Below, piece after piece: positions 19,069 through 27,707 of a stretch of DNA of 64,000 bases. Source of the stretch: Rufibacter glacialis (GTDB lineage: Bacteria; Bacteroidota; Bacteroidia; Cytophagales; Hymenobacteraceae). The notes beneath the pieces were generated by a model that had not been told where the DNA came from, did not search any database, and saw nothing but the letters and a program-made list of their open reading frames with translations. The stretch's first letter is position 1; each line of letters opens with the position of its first letter. Position numbers and translations under genes: made by a program. The stretch is from contig NZ_VKKZ01000010.1 of NCBI RefSeq assembly GCF_008271745.1, positions 914,213 through 978,212 of the forward strand, in the 5' to 3' direction.

Positions 19069-20314
19069 GAAGGTTTTTGAAGAAAGGTGAGGTTTGGCAT
19101 GTGTGTTGGTTTGGTGCGTGTGTGTCAGTTTGGTGCATGCCTTCTGCAGTTCCCTTGGCATTTCCGCTTCCAGCGTTGATCCACACACTTTGCTGTTTCA
19201 TAGCTTCCGCTAAGCGCTCACGGCCGCGGGGCCCCGCCTTCCGCCCTCGCGCTGTGCCCTCTACTCCGCCCGCCTCGCTCTCGCTCAGGGGCGGTCGAGG
19301 CCTAGGAGCTCAAGCGAAAGGCTGGAATAGGGTATGCGTGGGGTAATGGTGCAGTAGACCTCACAGGTTTTGGAAACCTGTGAGGTCTTGGCTTTCCAAG
19401 GTGCAAGGTTTCCTTCTAGGACGCGGAGGTACTTTGGTGACTAGGGTATAAAGCTTAAGAAAGGGCTCAAGGCAGAGGAGGGTCTCCGAGAAAAGGCGTG
19501 ATAAGTGGAATTCCCTCTCCCTGGGGGAGAGGGCTAGGGTGAGGGGCAGCGGCAGTTCAAAGCAAAGGCTTCTCCAGTTAGGAACCTACTCCCCCTCATC
19601 CTAACCTTCTCCCAGAGGGCGAAGGAACCGCGGTATTGCATTTTGGGCCTGGGTTACAGAAGGGAGCCTGAAAATGTATTACCGCTGAAAATCCATACTT
19701 CCCCATGAGGGGGCGAAGGAGGGCGCAGATTTACTTCTTCAACCGATAAATATCTGGTTCAAGTTTTCAACTTGGACCTACCACCTAACGAAGTCTGTGA
19801 CTTTCCCCGCCGGTCTGCAGCAAAACTGGGATTTTGCAAATTCAGATGAACAGAAAGAACCCTGATAAGTCATCCTTACTCACCCTTCATTTTCCTGGCA
19901 AAAAGGGAAATCCTGTCCTTGCTGTCATGCAGTTTTTAAATATAAATTTCAGCAGATCCCATCTGCTATTCAACCCACGGTAATTGCTTCTTTTCTTAGT
20001 TATTTTTGACAAACAACGCCTAAAGCATAAATAATGTTTCCCTAGGAAAAGGCTCTGACCAACTACCTTGGCAGGCAAAAACGCACTTTCTCGGGAGGAT
20101 TATATTCGTCTTTATAGGGCGGCGCCTGGAGCGGAAGAATGCAACTTTTTGAGGACTGGTTTGGAATAAAAATGAAATCTTAGGCGGGATAGCGGCGGGT
20201 AGGGGTGGTTTCCTAACCTATTGCGGGAGGGCGCGTAGTATCAGCACTTTGCGTGGAGCTTTTGCCTGACTGGGGTAGGTGCTCCACGCTTTCATGTTCC
20301 CTAAACCTGTTCTT
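19069..20314. other. 1.2 kb intergenic region rich in repeats
   Basis: No gene is convincing here. It contains repeat copy C (19133-19388) ending in a palindrome, a CTCCCTGGGGGAGAGGGC hairpin-like tract (about 19512-19545) with a related inverted tract near 19590, and TCTGGTTCAAGTTTTCAACT (19753 on), repeated at 24938. The A+T-rich 19850-20080 stretch has short ORFs that match nothing I know. Confidence 0.65.
19133..19388 (+). repeat. Dispersed repeat family, copy C, with terminal palindrome
   Basis: It starts GTGCATGCCTTCTGCAGTTC, has the core GCTCACGGCCGCGGGGCCCC, then GAAAGGCTGGAATAGG, and ends in a 33-base palindrome (19356-19388: AGACCTCACAGGTTT and its complement). Copy D (41377-41676) has the same order, including the palindrome. 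Confidence 0.85.
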
Positions 20315-20806
20315 ATGATACAAACGATGCGTGGCAAATGGTGCGTTGTTTTTCCGCTGTTGCTGCTATGGCTGGTAGGGGCTGGTTGTTCCAACTACCC
20401 CAAAGACCCAGAGAAGACCCTGGAGAAAGTTTCTAACGGTACCCTGCACGTGGGCTATTCTGAAAATCCACCCTGGGTGGTGAAAGGCGCCGCCGCGCCC
20501 ACCGGAATAGAGGCTGACCTGATCAAGGCCTTCGCGCAGAGCATTGGGGCCCAGATCCAATGGCACAATGACACGGAGCAGAACCTGCTGGAGGCCCTGG
20601 AAGAAAAGCAGTTGCAGGTGGTGATTGCAGGCCTCACCGATGACAGTCCCTGGTCCAAGAATGTCTCTTTTACCCGTCCGTTCGTGGAGCTGGGCAAGAA
20701 GAAGCATGTCATGGCCGTGGTCATGGGTGAAAACGCCTTCATCACCAAATTAGAGTCTTTCCTGCACCAGCAGGCATCTTCCCTTGAAAAACAAGTGCAG
20801 CCATGA
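20315..20806 (+). CDS. Short lipoprotein with SBP_bac_3-like fold
   Basis: A lipoprotein (lipobox LVGAGC) of 163 residues resembling the first lobe of a family-3 extracellular solute-binding protein: LHVGYSENPPW, GIEADLIKAFAQ, and VVIAGLTDDSPWSKNVSFTRPF. Family members are usually 230-280 residues, so the second lobe is mostly missing. I chose ATG at 20315; GTG 20279 and ATG 20294 or 20327 are alternatives. The stop overlaps the next start (ATGA, 20803-20806), so it is translationally coupled to a cation-diffusion-facilitator gene, an unusual partner. Confidence 0.75.
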   Translation: MIQTMRGKWCVVFPLLLLWLVGAGCSNYPKDPEKTLEKVSNGTLHVGYSENPPWVVKGAAAPTGIEADLIKAFAQSIGAQIQWHNDTEQNLLEALEEKQLQVVIAGLTDDSPWSKNVSFTRPFVELGKKKHVMAVVMGENAFITKLESFLHQQASSLEKQVQP

Positions 20807-21756
20807 AAGCAATCAACCACTTTGAATATCCCCCGGACTTACAAGAGGTGTTCAAGAAAGCCAAACGGCTGGAATGGATCTCCATCGGTTACCTGATTTC
20901 CACCGCCTTTCTGGTGTTCATGACCATGGGCAATTCCCAGGCCATGAAAACCGCCTGGTTTGAAGACCTGCTCAGCCTCACGCCCGCCGTCTCGTTCCTG
21001 ATCGCATCGCGGGTGTTCCACAAGGCGCCCAACAAAGACTTCCCGTACGGGTACCACCGGGTGGTGAGCATCGCCTATCTGTGCAGTGCCGTGGCCTTGT
21101 TTGCCGTAGGGGCCTTCCTCATCTTTGACTCTTCTATGACCCTGATCAAACAGGAGCACCCCACCATCGGCATCAAAGTCATCTTTGGGCACGAGATCTG
21201 GTTGGGGTACCTCATGATGGCGGTCATGGTATATGGCACGGTCCCGGCCATCATTCTGGGCCGCATGAAGCTGCCCCTGGCGAAGAAGCTGCACGAGAAA
21301 AACCTATTCACTGATGCCGCCATGAACAAAGCCGACTGGATGACGGCCGCCGCCGCCATTCTGGGTATTGCCGGCATTGGAATGGGTTGGTGGTGGGCAG
21401 ATTCCGCGGCCGCCATCATCATCTCCCTGGACATCATCAAAGACGGATACACCAACCTGAAGCAGGCCGTGTTTGATTTGATGGACGAGCGCCCCAAGAA
21501 GGTGGAAGACCAGGAAGACGATCCTTTGCTGCAAAAGGTGAACGCCCTCATTGAAAAGCAACCTTGGGTAAAGGAACACGCCTTCAGAATGCGCGAGGAA
21601 GGCCACGTGTACCTGGGGGAAGGCTTTGTGGTACCCACTGATGCGGAAGACTTGGTGCCGCGCATTGAGAAGCTGGCCCAGGAGGTAGAAGACCTGCACT
21701 GGCGCATCCAGGAGTTCGTAATCATGCCGGTGCGCACCATTCCTGAACAGCAATAA
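20803..21756 (+). CDS. Cation diffusion facilitator (CDF) transporter
   Basis: A 317-residue inner-membrane metal efflux protein. About five to six helices are visible, with the CDF-type residues in YGYHRVVSIAYL (TM2) and ADSAAAIIISLDIIKDG (TM5), followed by a C-terminal cytoplasmic domain rich in acidic residues. CDF proteins export Zn2+, Co2+, Fe2+ or Mn2+ by proton exchange. The usual HxxxD-type site is altered here, so metal specificity is uncertain. It overlaps the upstream lipoprotein by 4 bases and ends in a strong terminator. Confidence 0.85.
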   Translation: MKAINHFEYPPDLQEVFKKAKRLEWISIGYLISTAFLVFMTMGNSQAMKTAWFEDLLSLTPAVSFLIASRVFHKAPNKDFPYGYHRVVSIAYLCSAVALFAVGAFLIFDSSMTLIKQEHPTIGIKVIFGHEIWLGYLMMAVMVYGTVPAIILGRMKLPLAKKLHEKNLFTDAAMNKADWMTAAAAILGIAGIGMGWWWADSAAAIIISLDIIKDGYTNLKQAVFDLMDERPKKVEDQEDDPLLQKVNALIEKQPWVKEHAFRMREEGHVYLGEGFVVPTDAEDLVPRIEKLAQEVEDLHWRIQEFVIMPVRTIPEQQ

Positions 21757-21760
21757 CCAG

Positions 21761-21810
21761 AAAACACGCCTGAAACAGTTCCGGCCAAACCCGGTTTCAG
21801 GCGTGTTTTT
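21761..21810 (+). terminator. Rho-independent terminator after CDF gene
   Basis: AAAACACGCCTGAAAC pairs with GTTTCAGGCGTGTTTTT, ending in a T run immediately downstream of the CDF stop. Confidence 0.85.
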
Positions 21811-21954
21811 AAGGAAGCCACTCTAAAGGATACAGTACCTTTTTTGCAGCCCGTAGACCAGAAGCCGGGAACCAGAAGGCCAACGGTGAACGAGGGAGTT
21901 TATGGGTTTCAAATAAGTCAAGGCCTGCTTTTCTGGAGCCAGGAAATACCGGGC

Positions 21955-21994
21955 ATAAGAAAGCCTTCTGGTTTCCACCAGAAGGCTTTCTTAT
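21955..21994 (-). terminator. Perfect 18-bp hairpin terminator
   Basis: ATAAGAAAGCCTTCTGGT and its exact complement flank a TTCC loop. It sits 20 bases past the stop of the minus-strand gene at 22015. Confidence 0.75.
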
Positions 21995-22014
21995 TTGCTG
22001 GAAAGGAGGAGAGG

Positions 22015-22344
22015 TTAGTCTATTTTCTGATCTACTTTCTCTACGCCTTTCTTGGTGGTGTTCTTAACGGCCTTGCCGCCTTTTTTAGCGCCGTTGCCAA
22101 CCGCTTTGCCTACTTTCTTGGCCCCTTTGCCTGTGGCCTTGGCGCCGCTCACGGCCAGGTCCTTAGTGCCTTTGCCTACTTCCTTGGCTCCGTGGCCCAC
22201 TTTGTGCGTTCCTTCTTTGGCTCTTTCCTTGTTGGTTCTCACTTGCGTGGTGTCTTGCCCTTGTGGAACAAGGGAAGCTTGGGCAGGAGCGGCCTGTAAG
22301 AAAGTGGCTACTCCAATGGCGGCTATGAATGCTAACTTTTTCAT
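22015..22344 (-). CDS. Exported Lys/Gly-rich low-complexity protein
   Basis: A 109-residue protein with a clear signal peptide (MKKLAFIAAIGVATFLQA, then APAQA). The mature part is a repetitive, strongly basic sequence built on GAKxxGKGxKKVGKA-like units of about 7 residues. It resembles no enzyme; sequences of this kind can bind nucleic acid or polyanions or be periplasmic structural proteins. No family is recognised. Reading frame and signal peptide make it likely to be real. Confidence 0.65.
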   Translation of the reverse strand: MKKLAFIAAIGVATFLQAAPAQASLVPQGQDTTQVRTNKERAKEGTHKVGHGAKEVGKGTKDLAVSGAKATGKGAKKVGKAVGNGAKKGGKAVKNTTKKGVEKVDQKID

Positions 22345-22632
22345 GTCTGTGTCTGTTTCTAATGAACCTTATGGTTGGGCTTAAAAACGGATAAGCCAAG
22401 CGATAGTTGCATTTTAAGGTTTAGATATCTTTCTTTTGCCAATGAATGCGCCTCTTGAATTGTCAGAAAAGAGGAAGCGGGTGCGCCACGTTTCAGGCTT
22501 GTTTTGAAGAAATTGGTTCTTAACCGGGTTCTTGCGTAAAGAATAGTTTGTTTTGCACTGCCTCAGGTACGCCGCCGTTGCAGGGGTGGACTGCCGGTGC
22601 ATCAGAAAAGAAGGAAGCTTTCAAGTGATACC

Positions 22633-23229
22633 ATGGAATTGAGAAAAAAGATAATGAAGGTGCTGTACCCCCTGATCATGAAGTTGACCAAATCAACTAG
22701 TAAGGGGAAGGTGTTACAGAACGAGAAAAAGGTGCGGCCGGCCCAATCCTTCTATGAGTTAGCTACCGTTTTGAACAATGGGGCGCCGCTGGAGTTCAGC
22801 CAGTTCCGGAACAAGAAGGTGTTGCTGGTGAACACCGCCTCTAACTGCGGCTATACCGGCCAGTACCAGGAACTGCAGGAGCTGTATGAGCAGAAGAAAG
22901 ACGAAATGGTCATCATCGGGTTCCCGGCCAACGATTTTAAGGAGCAGGAGAAAGACGAGGACCAGCAGATTGCCCAGTTCTGCCAAGTGAACTTCGGGGT
23001 CACGTTTCCGCTGGCCAAGAAGAGCGTGGTGGTGAAAAACCAAAACCAGAACGCCGTCTACCAATGGCTTTCAGATGCCCGCCAGAACGGCTGGAACCAG
23101 CACGAACCAGACTGGAACTTCAGCAAATACCTGCTGGATGAGAACGGGGTACTCACCCACTACTTCGGCCCGGCCATCTCCCCTCTGGGGGAGGAAATGC
23201 GGGCAGCCCTGCAGCAGAAATCGGTTTAA
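22633..23229 (+). CDS. Glutathione-peroxidase family thiol peroxidase
   Basis: A 198-residue member of the GPx family. The peroxidatic cysteine is C72 in NTASNCGYTGQY, where animal GPx has selenocysteine. GFPANDF and WNFSKYL supply the conserved Gln/Trp/Asn region. The N-terminal 30 residues (MELRKKIMKVLYPLIMKL) extend beyond the usual fold and may be a membrane-associating helix. I chose ATG at 22633 over an upstream in-frame TTG/GTG. It reduces hydroperoxides, probably with thioredoxin rather than glutathione. Confidence 0.9.
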   Translation: MELRKKIMKVLYPLIMKLTKSTSKGKVLQNEKKVRPAQSFYELATVLNNGAPLEFSQFRNKKVLLVNTASNCGYTGQYQELQELYEQKKDEMVIIGFPANDFKEQEKDEDQQIAQFCQVNFGVTFPLAKKSVVVKNQNQNAVYQWLSDARQNGWNQHEPDWNFSKYLLDENGVLTHYFGPAISPLGEEMRAALQQKSV

Positions 23230-23512
23230 AAGCTGTACGCCAGAGATAAGCGTGTTTCTGGGCCATTTTTTCGAAGAAAGGACCAAAACGTGTAGGGTGC
23301 ACCTGGGGATTGGCCTGGCCCGCTCCTTGAGCGGGGAGAGCCAGGCAGCAAAGCCTTGCCGTAGGGCCACCTCAGTTGGTACCAATAAATCCGTTTTCCG
23401 GCCGTTTTCTGATTAAACCGCCCTAAACAGGCTAATGTAAAAGAAAGTACCTCCAGGTGCCAGGACCGGTTTTTACCTGCCTTGCCCGGGGGAAAGCAAA
23501 AGAAGTACCCTT

Positions 23513-24358
23513 ATGGATTTTTCAAACACCACCATCAAACTAGTGGCCACCGACATGGATGGCACCCTGCTGGATCCCCAACATACCTTAAGCGATTCGT
23601 TCTACCCGGTCTACCAGGCCCTGAAAGAGCAGGGCATCTTGTTCGCGGCCGCCAGTGGGCGGCAGTACTACAACCTGGCCAACCTGTTTGAGCCCATCAA
23701 AGACGAGATCATCTTCCTGGCCGAAAACGGCAGCTATGTCGTTTACCAGGGCCAGGAATTGTTAGTGCAGGCCCTGGACCCCTCCATGGTCCGGCAACTT
23801 CTGCAGAAAGCCAAAACGATACCGGGGGTGCAGGTAGTGCTTTGCGGAAAGAAAACGGCCTATGTCCAAAACACTGACCCGGCGTTCATGGAGCAGGTAG
23901 ACCTGTATTATGATAAGGTGGAGGTGGTGGAAGACCTGTTACAGGTAACAGATGATGCCTTCTTGAAAATCGCCATCTGTGACCTGGCCGGGGCCGAAGC
24001 CAACAGCAACACCTACTTCCAGGCAGAAAGGGAGCACCTGCAGGTGACCGTCTCCGGAAAGATCTGGCTGGACCTCTGCCATAAACACGCAAACAAAGGC
24101 CGGGCCATGGAGGTGATCCAGGAGAAATTCAACATCACGCCGGAAGAGACCATGGTGTTCGGTGATTACCTCAACGACCTTAAAATGGTGCAGAAAGCCT
24201 ACTACAGCTACGCCATGGAAAACGCCCACCCAGACATCAAAGCCGCAGCCCGGTTCAGAGCCAAAAGCAACAGCCAGAACGGGGTGGTAGAGGTCCTGCA
24301 GCAACTGGTAGATGCTACAAGTAAAATGCCTGCAGCCAGGCCGGAGGAGGAACGGTAA
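23513..24358 (+). CDS. Cof-type HAD-IIB phosphatase
   Basis: A 281-residue haloacid-dehalogenase-superfamily phosphatase. Motif I is DMDGTLLD, the motif III lysine is in HKHANKGRAMEV, and motif IV is FGDYLNDLKM. The C2B cap lies between motifs I and III. Cof-type enzymes dephosphorylate sugar phosphates and cofactor intermediates such as FMN or pyridoxal phosphate. Substrate is unknown. It is a single gene. Confidence 0.92.
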   Translation: MDFSNTTIKLVATDMDGTLLDPQHTLSDSFYPVYQALKEQGILFAAASGRQYYNLANLFEPIKDEIIFLAENGSYVVYQGQELLVQALDPSMVRQLLQKAKTIPGVQVVLCGKKTAYVQNTDPAFMEQVDLYYDKVEVVEDLLQVTDDAFLKIAICDLAGAEANSNTYFQAEREHLQVTVSGKIWLDLCHKHANKGRAMEVIQEKFNITPEETMVFGDYLNDLKMVQKAYYSYAMENAHPDIKAAARFRAKSNSQNGVVEVLQQLVDATSKMPAARPEEER

Positions 24359-24473
24359 GCCCATCCCCTAACAGCGGAAGCAGGAACCGGGCAGTACAAT
24401 CGCCTCGATTGTTTTAGGGCTGATTCCCTGCGCCAACCGTATACTTTAGAGTAAACCGAGTAAATCTAAGACC

Positions 24474-24722
24474 ATGGATGAGCCTTTAATGCAGGCGGTC
24501 ACCGAGGCCGCCGCCAAACGGAAGTTCCTGAAAATACAGTACCGCACCGATTTGAACGAGTTTTTGACGGTCACCTCTATGATCAAGAAAGTGGAGGAAA
24601 AAGGGGGCGTGCATTACCTGGAACTAGTCACCGGCCAGGAGATTCCTTTTGACCAATTGGTGAAGGTGGGTGATGTAGCCTCCAGTAACTTCAGCAGCCG
24701 TGATTTCACCTGTGACTGCTGA
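24474..24722 (+). CDS. Small hypothetical protein, 82 aa
   Basis: MDEPLMQAVTEAAAKRKFLK begins a short soluble protein with beta-strand-like alternation and CDC at its very end. It looks like the small Bacteroidota beta-barrel regulators of Rho-off type (LxxI..GxxxxVxVxVxDI), but that is a weak impression. A TATACTTTAG -7-like box lies about 30 bases upstream. The family is not recognised with confidence. Confidence 0.55.
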   Translation: MDEPLMQAVTEAAAKRKFLKIQYRTDLNEFLTVTSMIKKVEEKGGVHYLELVTGQEIPFDQLVKVGDVASSNFSSRDFTCDC

Positions 24723-24880
24723 TGAACCTATAAAATTCATTTTAATTGGGTATAAGGAGGTACGTTTAGACCGAACCCTTTCCTGGATATGGGTGATTCC
24801 TCCCCCAATAGTTAATTCCTTCACCCATAAAGGTGTGAATGGTGTTTCATCCTAAGAAGTCATCTTGTATTATAATCTTC

Positions 24881-24933
24881 AGTAATCACCCTGATTAGCA
24901 GTCACCCAGATTAGTAATCACCCTGATCAGTAG
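24881..24933. repeat. Three direct repeats of an about 19-base unit
   Basis: AGTAATCACCCTGATTAGC, then a truncated AGTCACCCAGATT, then AGTAATCACCCTGATCAGT. It might be operator-like or the remains of a tandem repeat. Confidence 0.7.
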
Positions 24934-25159
24934 TTCCTCTGGTTCAAGTTTTCAACTTGGACCTACCCTTATCCGGAAGTTTCCAACTTCCGTGACCCTT
25001 TCGTCTCAACCGGCCTATACACCCGCGGCAGCATACAGGTCAATCAAGAAAGCCATACGCCCAAGGGCCAGGAACTTTAGCGGGAAGTCTTTCAGAAACA
25101 AACCAGCTAGAAGGCCACTAGCAATAGTAAAAAGAGCAACAGCAAAGAGCTCAACCCAT

Positions 25160-25196
25160 AAAAAAGCCTCCGCAGGATTTACCCAACGGAGGCTTT
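25160..25196 (-). terminator. Rho-independent terminator after the DoxX gene
   Basis: AAGCCTCCG pairs with CGGAGGCTT around a 14-base loop. On the minus strand the stem is followed by TTTTTTAT. Confidence 0.7.
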
Positions 25197-25232
25197 CTTC
25201 TTCTTCTTTCTGCCTGGTAGTCAGCTGCTGAG

Positions 25233-25643
25233 TTACCGGGCAAAGGTGGTGCGGGAGCCACTTCTGCGGCTGTTGTCCACGCTCCAGATTCCGGAGCCCT
25301 GCGCCGCCATATACAGAAACAGAAAACAGTAGAGCAGCGCCAGTTCGCCCTGGTTCAAGAGGGGTGCCCAACCCTGAGAAGCGTGGGCCATGAAATAGGC
25401 CACCGCCATCATGCCACTGGCAATAAAGGCTGCCCAACTGGTGAACAAGCCAAGGGCAATCAAGAGGCCTGCCACCAGTTCAATGATTCCGGCCACGCCC
25501 ATCAACGAGGCCAACGGCATAGGATCACTGCCGCCGGGCCACCCAAACAGTTTCTGGGTGCCGTGCATGGCGAACATCAGCCCCGCCACAATGCGGAGAA
25601 GCGCGTAAAAAACAGGGGAATACTTGCCTATGATTCTTTCCAT
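25233..25643 (-). CDS. DoxX-family membrane protein
   Basis: A 136-residue inner-membrane protein with four hydrophobic helices and the DoxX N-terminal pattern RIVAGLMFAMHGTQKLFGW. DoxX proteins function in redox or sulfur metabolism and stress, but the role is often unknown. It is a single-gene unit, with a terminator about 40 bases downstream and a 350-base gap before it. Confidence 0.88.
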   Translation of the reverse strand: MERIIGKYSPVFYALLRIVAGLMFAMHGTQKLFGWPGGSDPMPLASLMGVAGIIELVAGLLIALGLFTSWAAFIASGMMAVAYFMAHASQGWAPLLNQGELALLYCFLFLYMAAQGSGIWSVDNSRRSGSRTTFAR

Positions 25644-25996
25644 AACCTTGGACTATTAATGAAATGCCTTTTAGGTAAACCTTTGAGAATGAACGTGTCT
25701 CTTTTGTTTACGACCCCTTTTCTATATAGTTTTGGTTTAATATAATAGCTAGCGAGACGCTCCTTCAGGGTTTAAACCTTAACCGCCTTACCTGAAGGTC
25801 CCCTTTAAAGAACTACCCTTGTAGGTAAGAGGATTTGGGGAAGACTTAAGGTCCGCCACAGACGTTAATGTTTTCAGGTTTTTTCTCTAAAAAAAGGCAG
25901 AAAACAATAAGCCATTTCTTTGCCCAACAAGGTGCAGTCAGGCTTTACCAGGAGTGTTGAGGCAGGACTATGAAAAGAAGGCAGAAAGGGACCCAG
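25644..25996. other. Intergenic region with a Pro-loop hairpin
   Basis: Bases 25763-25799 form CCTTCAGG...CCTGAAGG with a 20-base loop between the DoxX and signal peptidase genes. It could serve as a terminator or leader for either side. Nothing else is visible. Confidence 0.45.
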
Positions 25997-27097
25997 CTAG
26001 TGGACCCGGCTGAACAGTCGCTGCCACCTGATCTTATCCAGGAAGTGGGTGCTGGAATCAGTAGACAGCCAGACCAGCATGGCCTTGCCCACCACGTATT
26101 CCTCCGGCACGAAACCCCAGAAGCGGGAGTCATGGGAATTGTCGCGGTTGTCGCCCATCATGAAGTAGTAGTTCTGCTGGAAGGTGTAGCGGGTGATCTC
26201 TTTTCCCTGCCGGTACAGCCGGCCGTTTTTTACCTCCAGGTCTGGGTTGTGCTCATACACCCTGATCACCTTCTCGTACAGGGGCAAGGTACGGGGCGTG
26301 ATGGCGACCGTGGCGCCGGCCCGCGGAATGTAGAGCGGGCCAAGGTTATCCTGGTTCCAGGCATAGGTAGCCGGGGCCTGGGGGAAAACCCGCGGGTCTG
26401 CCTCGCCCGGCAAAGCCTCTAAAAGGACCACCTCTTTGATGAAATCAAAGGTGCGGAGTTGGTCGGCGGTCTGGGGCAGGGTATGCAGGTAATACCCGCC
26501 TTGGGCCGGGTACACCTCGGTGATGCCTTGCTTCCGGAAGAACTTCTCCTGCACGTATCCATCGGTTTTGATATAATAACTGAATTGAAAATTAGCACCC
26601 CGTGGGGCCGGGGTTCCGTTGAGGTAGACCTGTTTGTTCCTGATGGCCAGGGAGTCACCGGGCAGGCCAATGCAGAGTTTGATCAGGTAGGTTTTCAGGT
26701 CAATGGGACGCGTGGTTTCCTCTGGGTGGTTGAACACGACCGCATCATTTCGCTGTATCTCAGAGAAGCCGGGCAGCCGGTGGTACGGCAGCTGCACCAG
26801 GTCTGAAAAGGAGGGGAGTTGGGTGCCCCAGAGGGTTTGGTGGGTGAGCGGTACCTGCAACGGGGTGATGGGCGTGCGGGAGCCGTAGTGGAGCTTGCTC
26901 ACCAAGATGTAGTCTCCCGTGAGCACCGATTTCTCCATAGAGGAACTGGGAATGGCGAAAGCCTCAAAGGTCAGCCACCGGATAAAAGTGGCGCACACCA
27001 CGGCAAACACCATGGCGTCGGCCCATTCACGCAGGGCAGATTTTTTTGGCCTGGGAGCGGGTGCTTTCTTTTTAGAATTCCAGAAGGGTAAGGCCAT
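25997..27097 (-). CDS. lepB: Signal peptidase I
   Basis: A 366-residue inner-membrane serine peptidase (S26) that removes signal peptides. The catalytic serine is S53 in PSSSME and the general base K140 in LIKLCIGLPGD. The box E motif MMGDNRDNSHDSRFWG is intact. One N-terminal membrane helix (about 27-47) precedes the catalytic domain. It is longer than E. coli LepB but typical for Bacteroidota, which have an inserted segment between boxes D and E. It is a single gene. Confidence 0.95.
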   Translation of the reverse strand: MALPFWNSKKKAPAPRPKKSALREWADAMVFAVVCATFIRWLTFEAFAIPSSSMEKSVLTGDYILVSKLHYGSRTPITPLQVPLTHQTLWGTQLPSFSDLVQLPYHRLPGFSEIQRNDAVVFNHPEETTRPIDLKTYLIKLCIGLPGDSLAIRNKQVYLNGTPAPRGANFQFSYYIKTDGYVQEKFFRKQGITEVYPAQGGYYLHTLPQTADQLRTFDFIKEVVLLEALPGEADPRVFPQAPATYAWNQDNLGPLYIPRAGATVAITPRTLPLYEKVIRVYEHNPDLEVKNGRLYRQGKEITRYTFQQNYYFMMGDNRDNSHDSRFWGFVPEEYVVGKAMLVWLSTDSSTHFLDKIRWQRLFSRVH

Positions 27098-27241
27098 GGC
27101 AGCTGCGGTTAAACCAAAATAGGTACATATAGAATAAAACTATATTTACTTGGATTTATTGCGGCCCGCTGGATGTGCTGTCAAGGAAAGACGGTAGGGA
27201 GAAGGTATGGTTTACTGGCATAGCGTTTTAGGGCTACTTCC

Positions 27242-27286
27242 AAAAAAAGGCCCTGAAACCGTGCTTTATGGGGCAGGTTTCAGGGC
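27242..27286 (-). terminator. Rho-independent terminator after the NTF2-like gene
   Basis: GGCCCTGAAACC pairs with GGTTTCAGGGC. On the minus strand the stem is followed by a run of T (AAAAAAA on the plus strand). It lies 25 bases past the stop. Confidence 0.85.
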
Positions 27287-27311
27287 ATAGCTGGGATTTC
27301 TCCACGTAAGG

Positions 27312-27707
27312 TTAATCTGGTTGGGGCTGGTTGCTGTTCCAGATGTCTTTCTGCATTTTCCAGGCGCCGTTCTCTTTTTTCCAGACCACCATGTATTTGC
27401 CCGTATCCAGAGGCTGGCCGCCCTCGGCTTTAAGGGAGTACTTCCCCAGTTCAATGGCCGTCTGCTCCAGCAGTTCCACGTCTACGGTTTCTAAGGTCAT
27501 TTCTTTCACGCCCCGGTTCATCTCTGATTGCCAATACTGCCCAATGGCTTCTCTGCCTTTCACCGTATAGCTGCCGGCGGGGAGCAACAAGGCAGTGATG
27601 GTGTAGAGGGCGGCCACGCCCGCGGCATCGCCGTGGTTGAAAGCCGTGATGAATTTTAGGTTAAGGCTTCTGATGTCATCGGTAATGTCAGTGCTGAGTG
27701 CTTCCAT
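27312..27707 (-). CDS. NTF2-like / DUF4440-type protein
   Basis: A 131-residue protein of the SnoaL/DUF4440 NTF2-like cone fold: helix with FITAFNHGDAAGVAALYT, then strand pattern AYYT-like ALLLPAGSYTVKGREAIGQYW, and a final WKMQKDIWN. Members are small-molecule binders or isomerases of many functions. There are no catalytic residues to assign. It is a single gene with its own terminator. Confidence 0.85.
   Translation of the reverse strand: MEALSTDITDDIRSLNLKFITAFNHGDAAGVAALYTITALLLPAGSYTVKGREAIGQYWQSEMNRGVKEMTLETVDVELLEQTAIELGKYSLKAEGGQPLDTGKYMVVWKKENGAWKMQKDIWNSNQPQPD

Larger units (their letters stand above)
24723..25232. other. Intergenic region with direct repeats and DoxX terminator
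   Basis: It contains direct repeats at 24881-24933 (AGTAATCACCCTGATTAGC, a shorter AGTCACCCAGATT, then AGTAATCACCCTGATCAGT), the word pair TCTGGTTCAAGTTTTCAACT at 24938-24967, a GGAAGTTTCCAACTTCC palindrome just after it, and a terminator at 25160-25196. No gene is convincing. Confidence 0.65.

Noticed and set aside
19887..20078. Small basic gene in the 19-20 kb gap
   Set aside because: Short, A+T-rich and without domain or ribosome-binding site; could be chance.
20315..20806. Complete ABC-type substrate-binding protein
   Set aside because: Too short for both lobes and coupled to a CDF gene, not an ABC permease.
24881..24933. CRISPR-like repeats
   Set aside because: Units are short, degenerate and adjacent, with no spacers of constant length.
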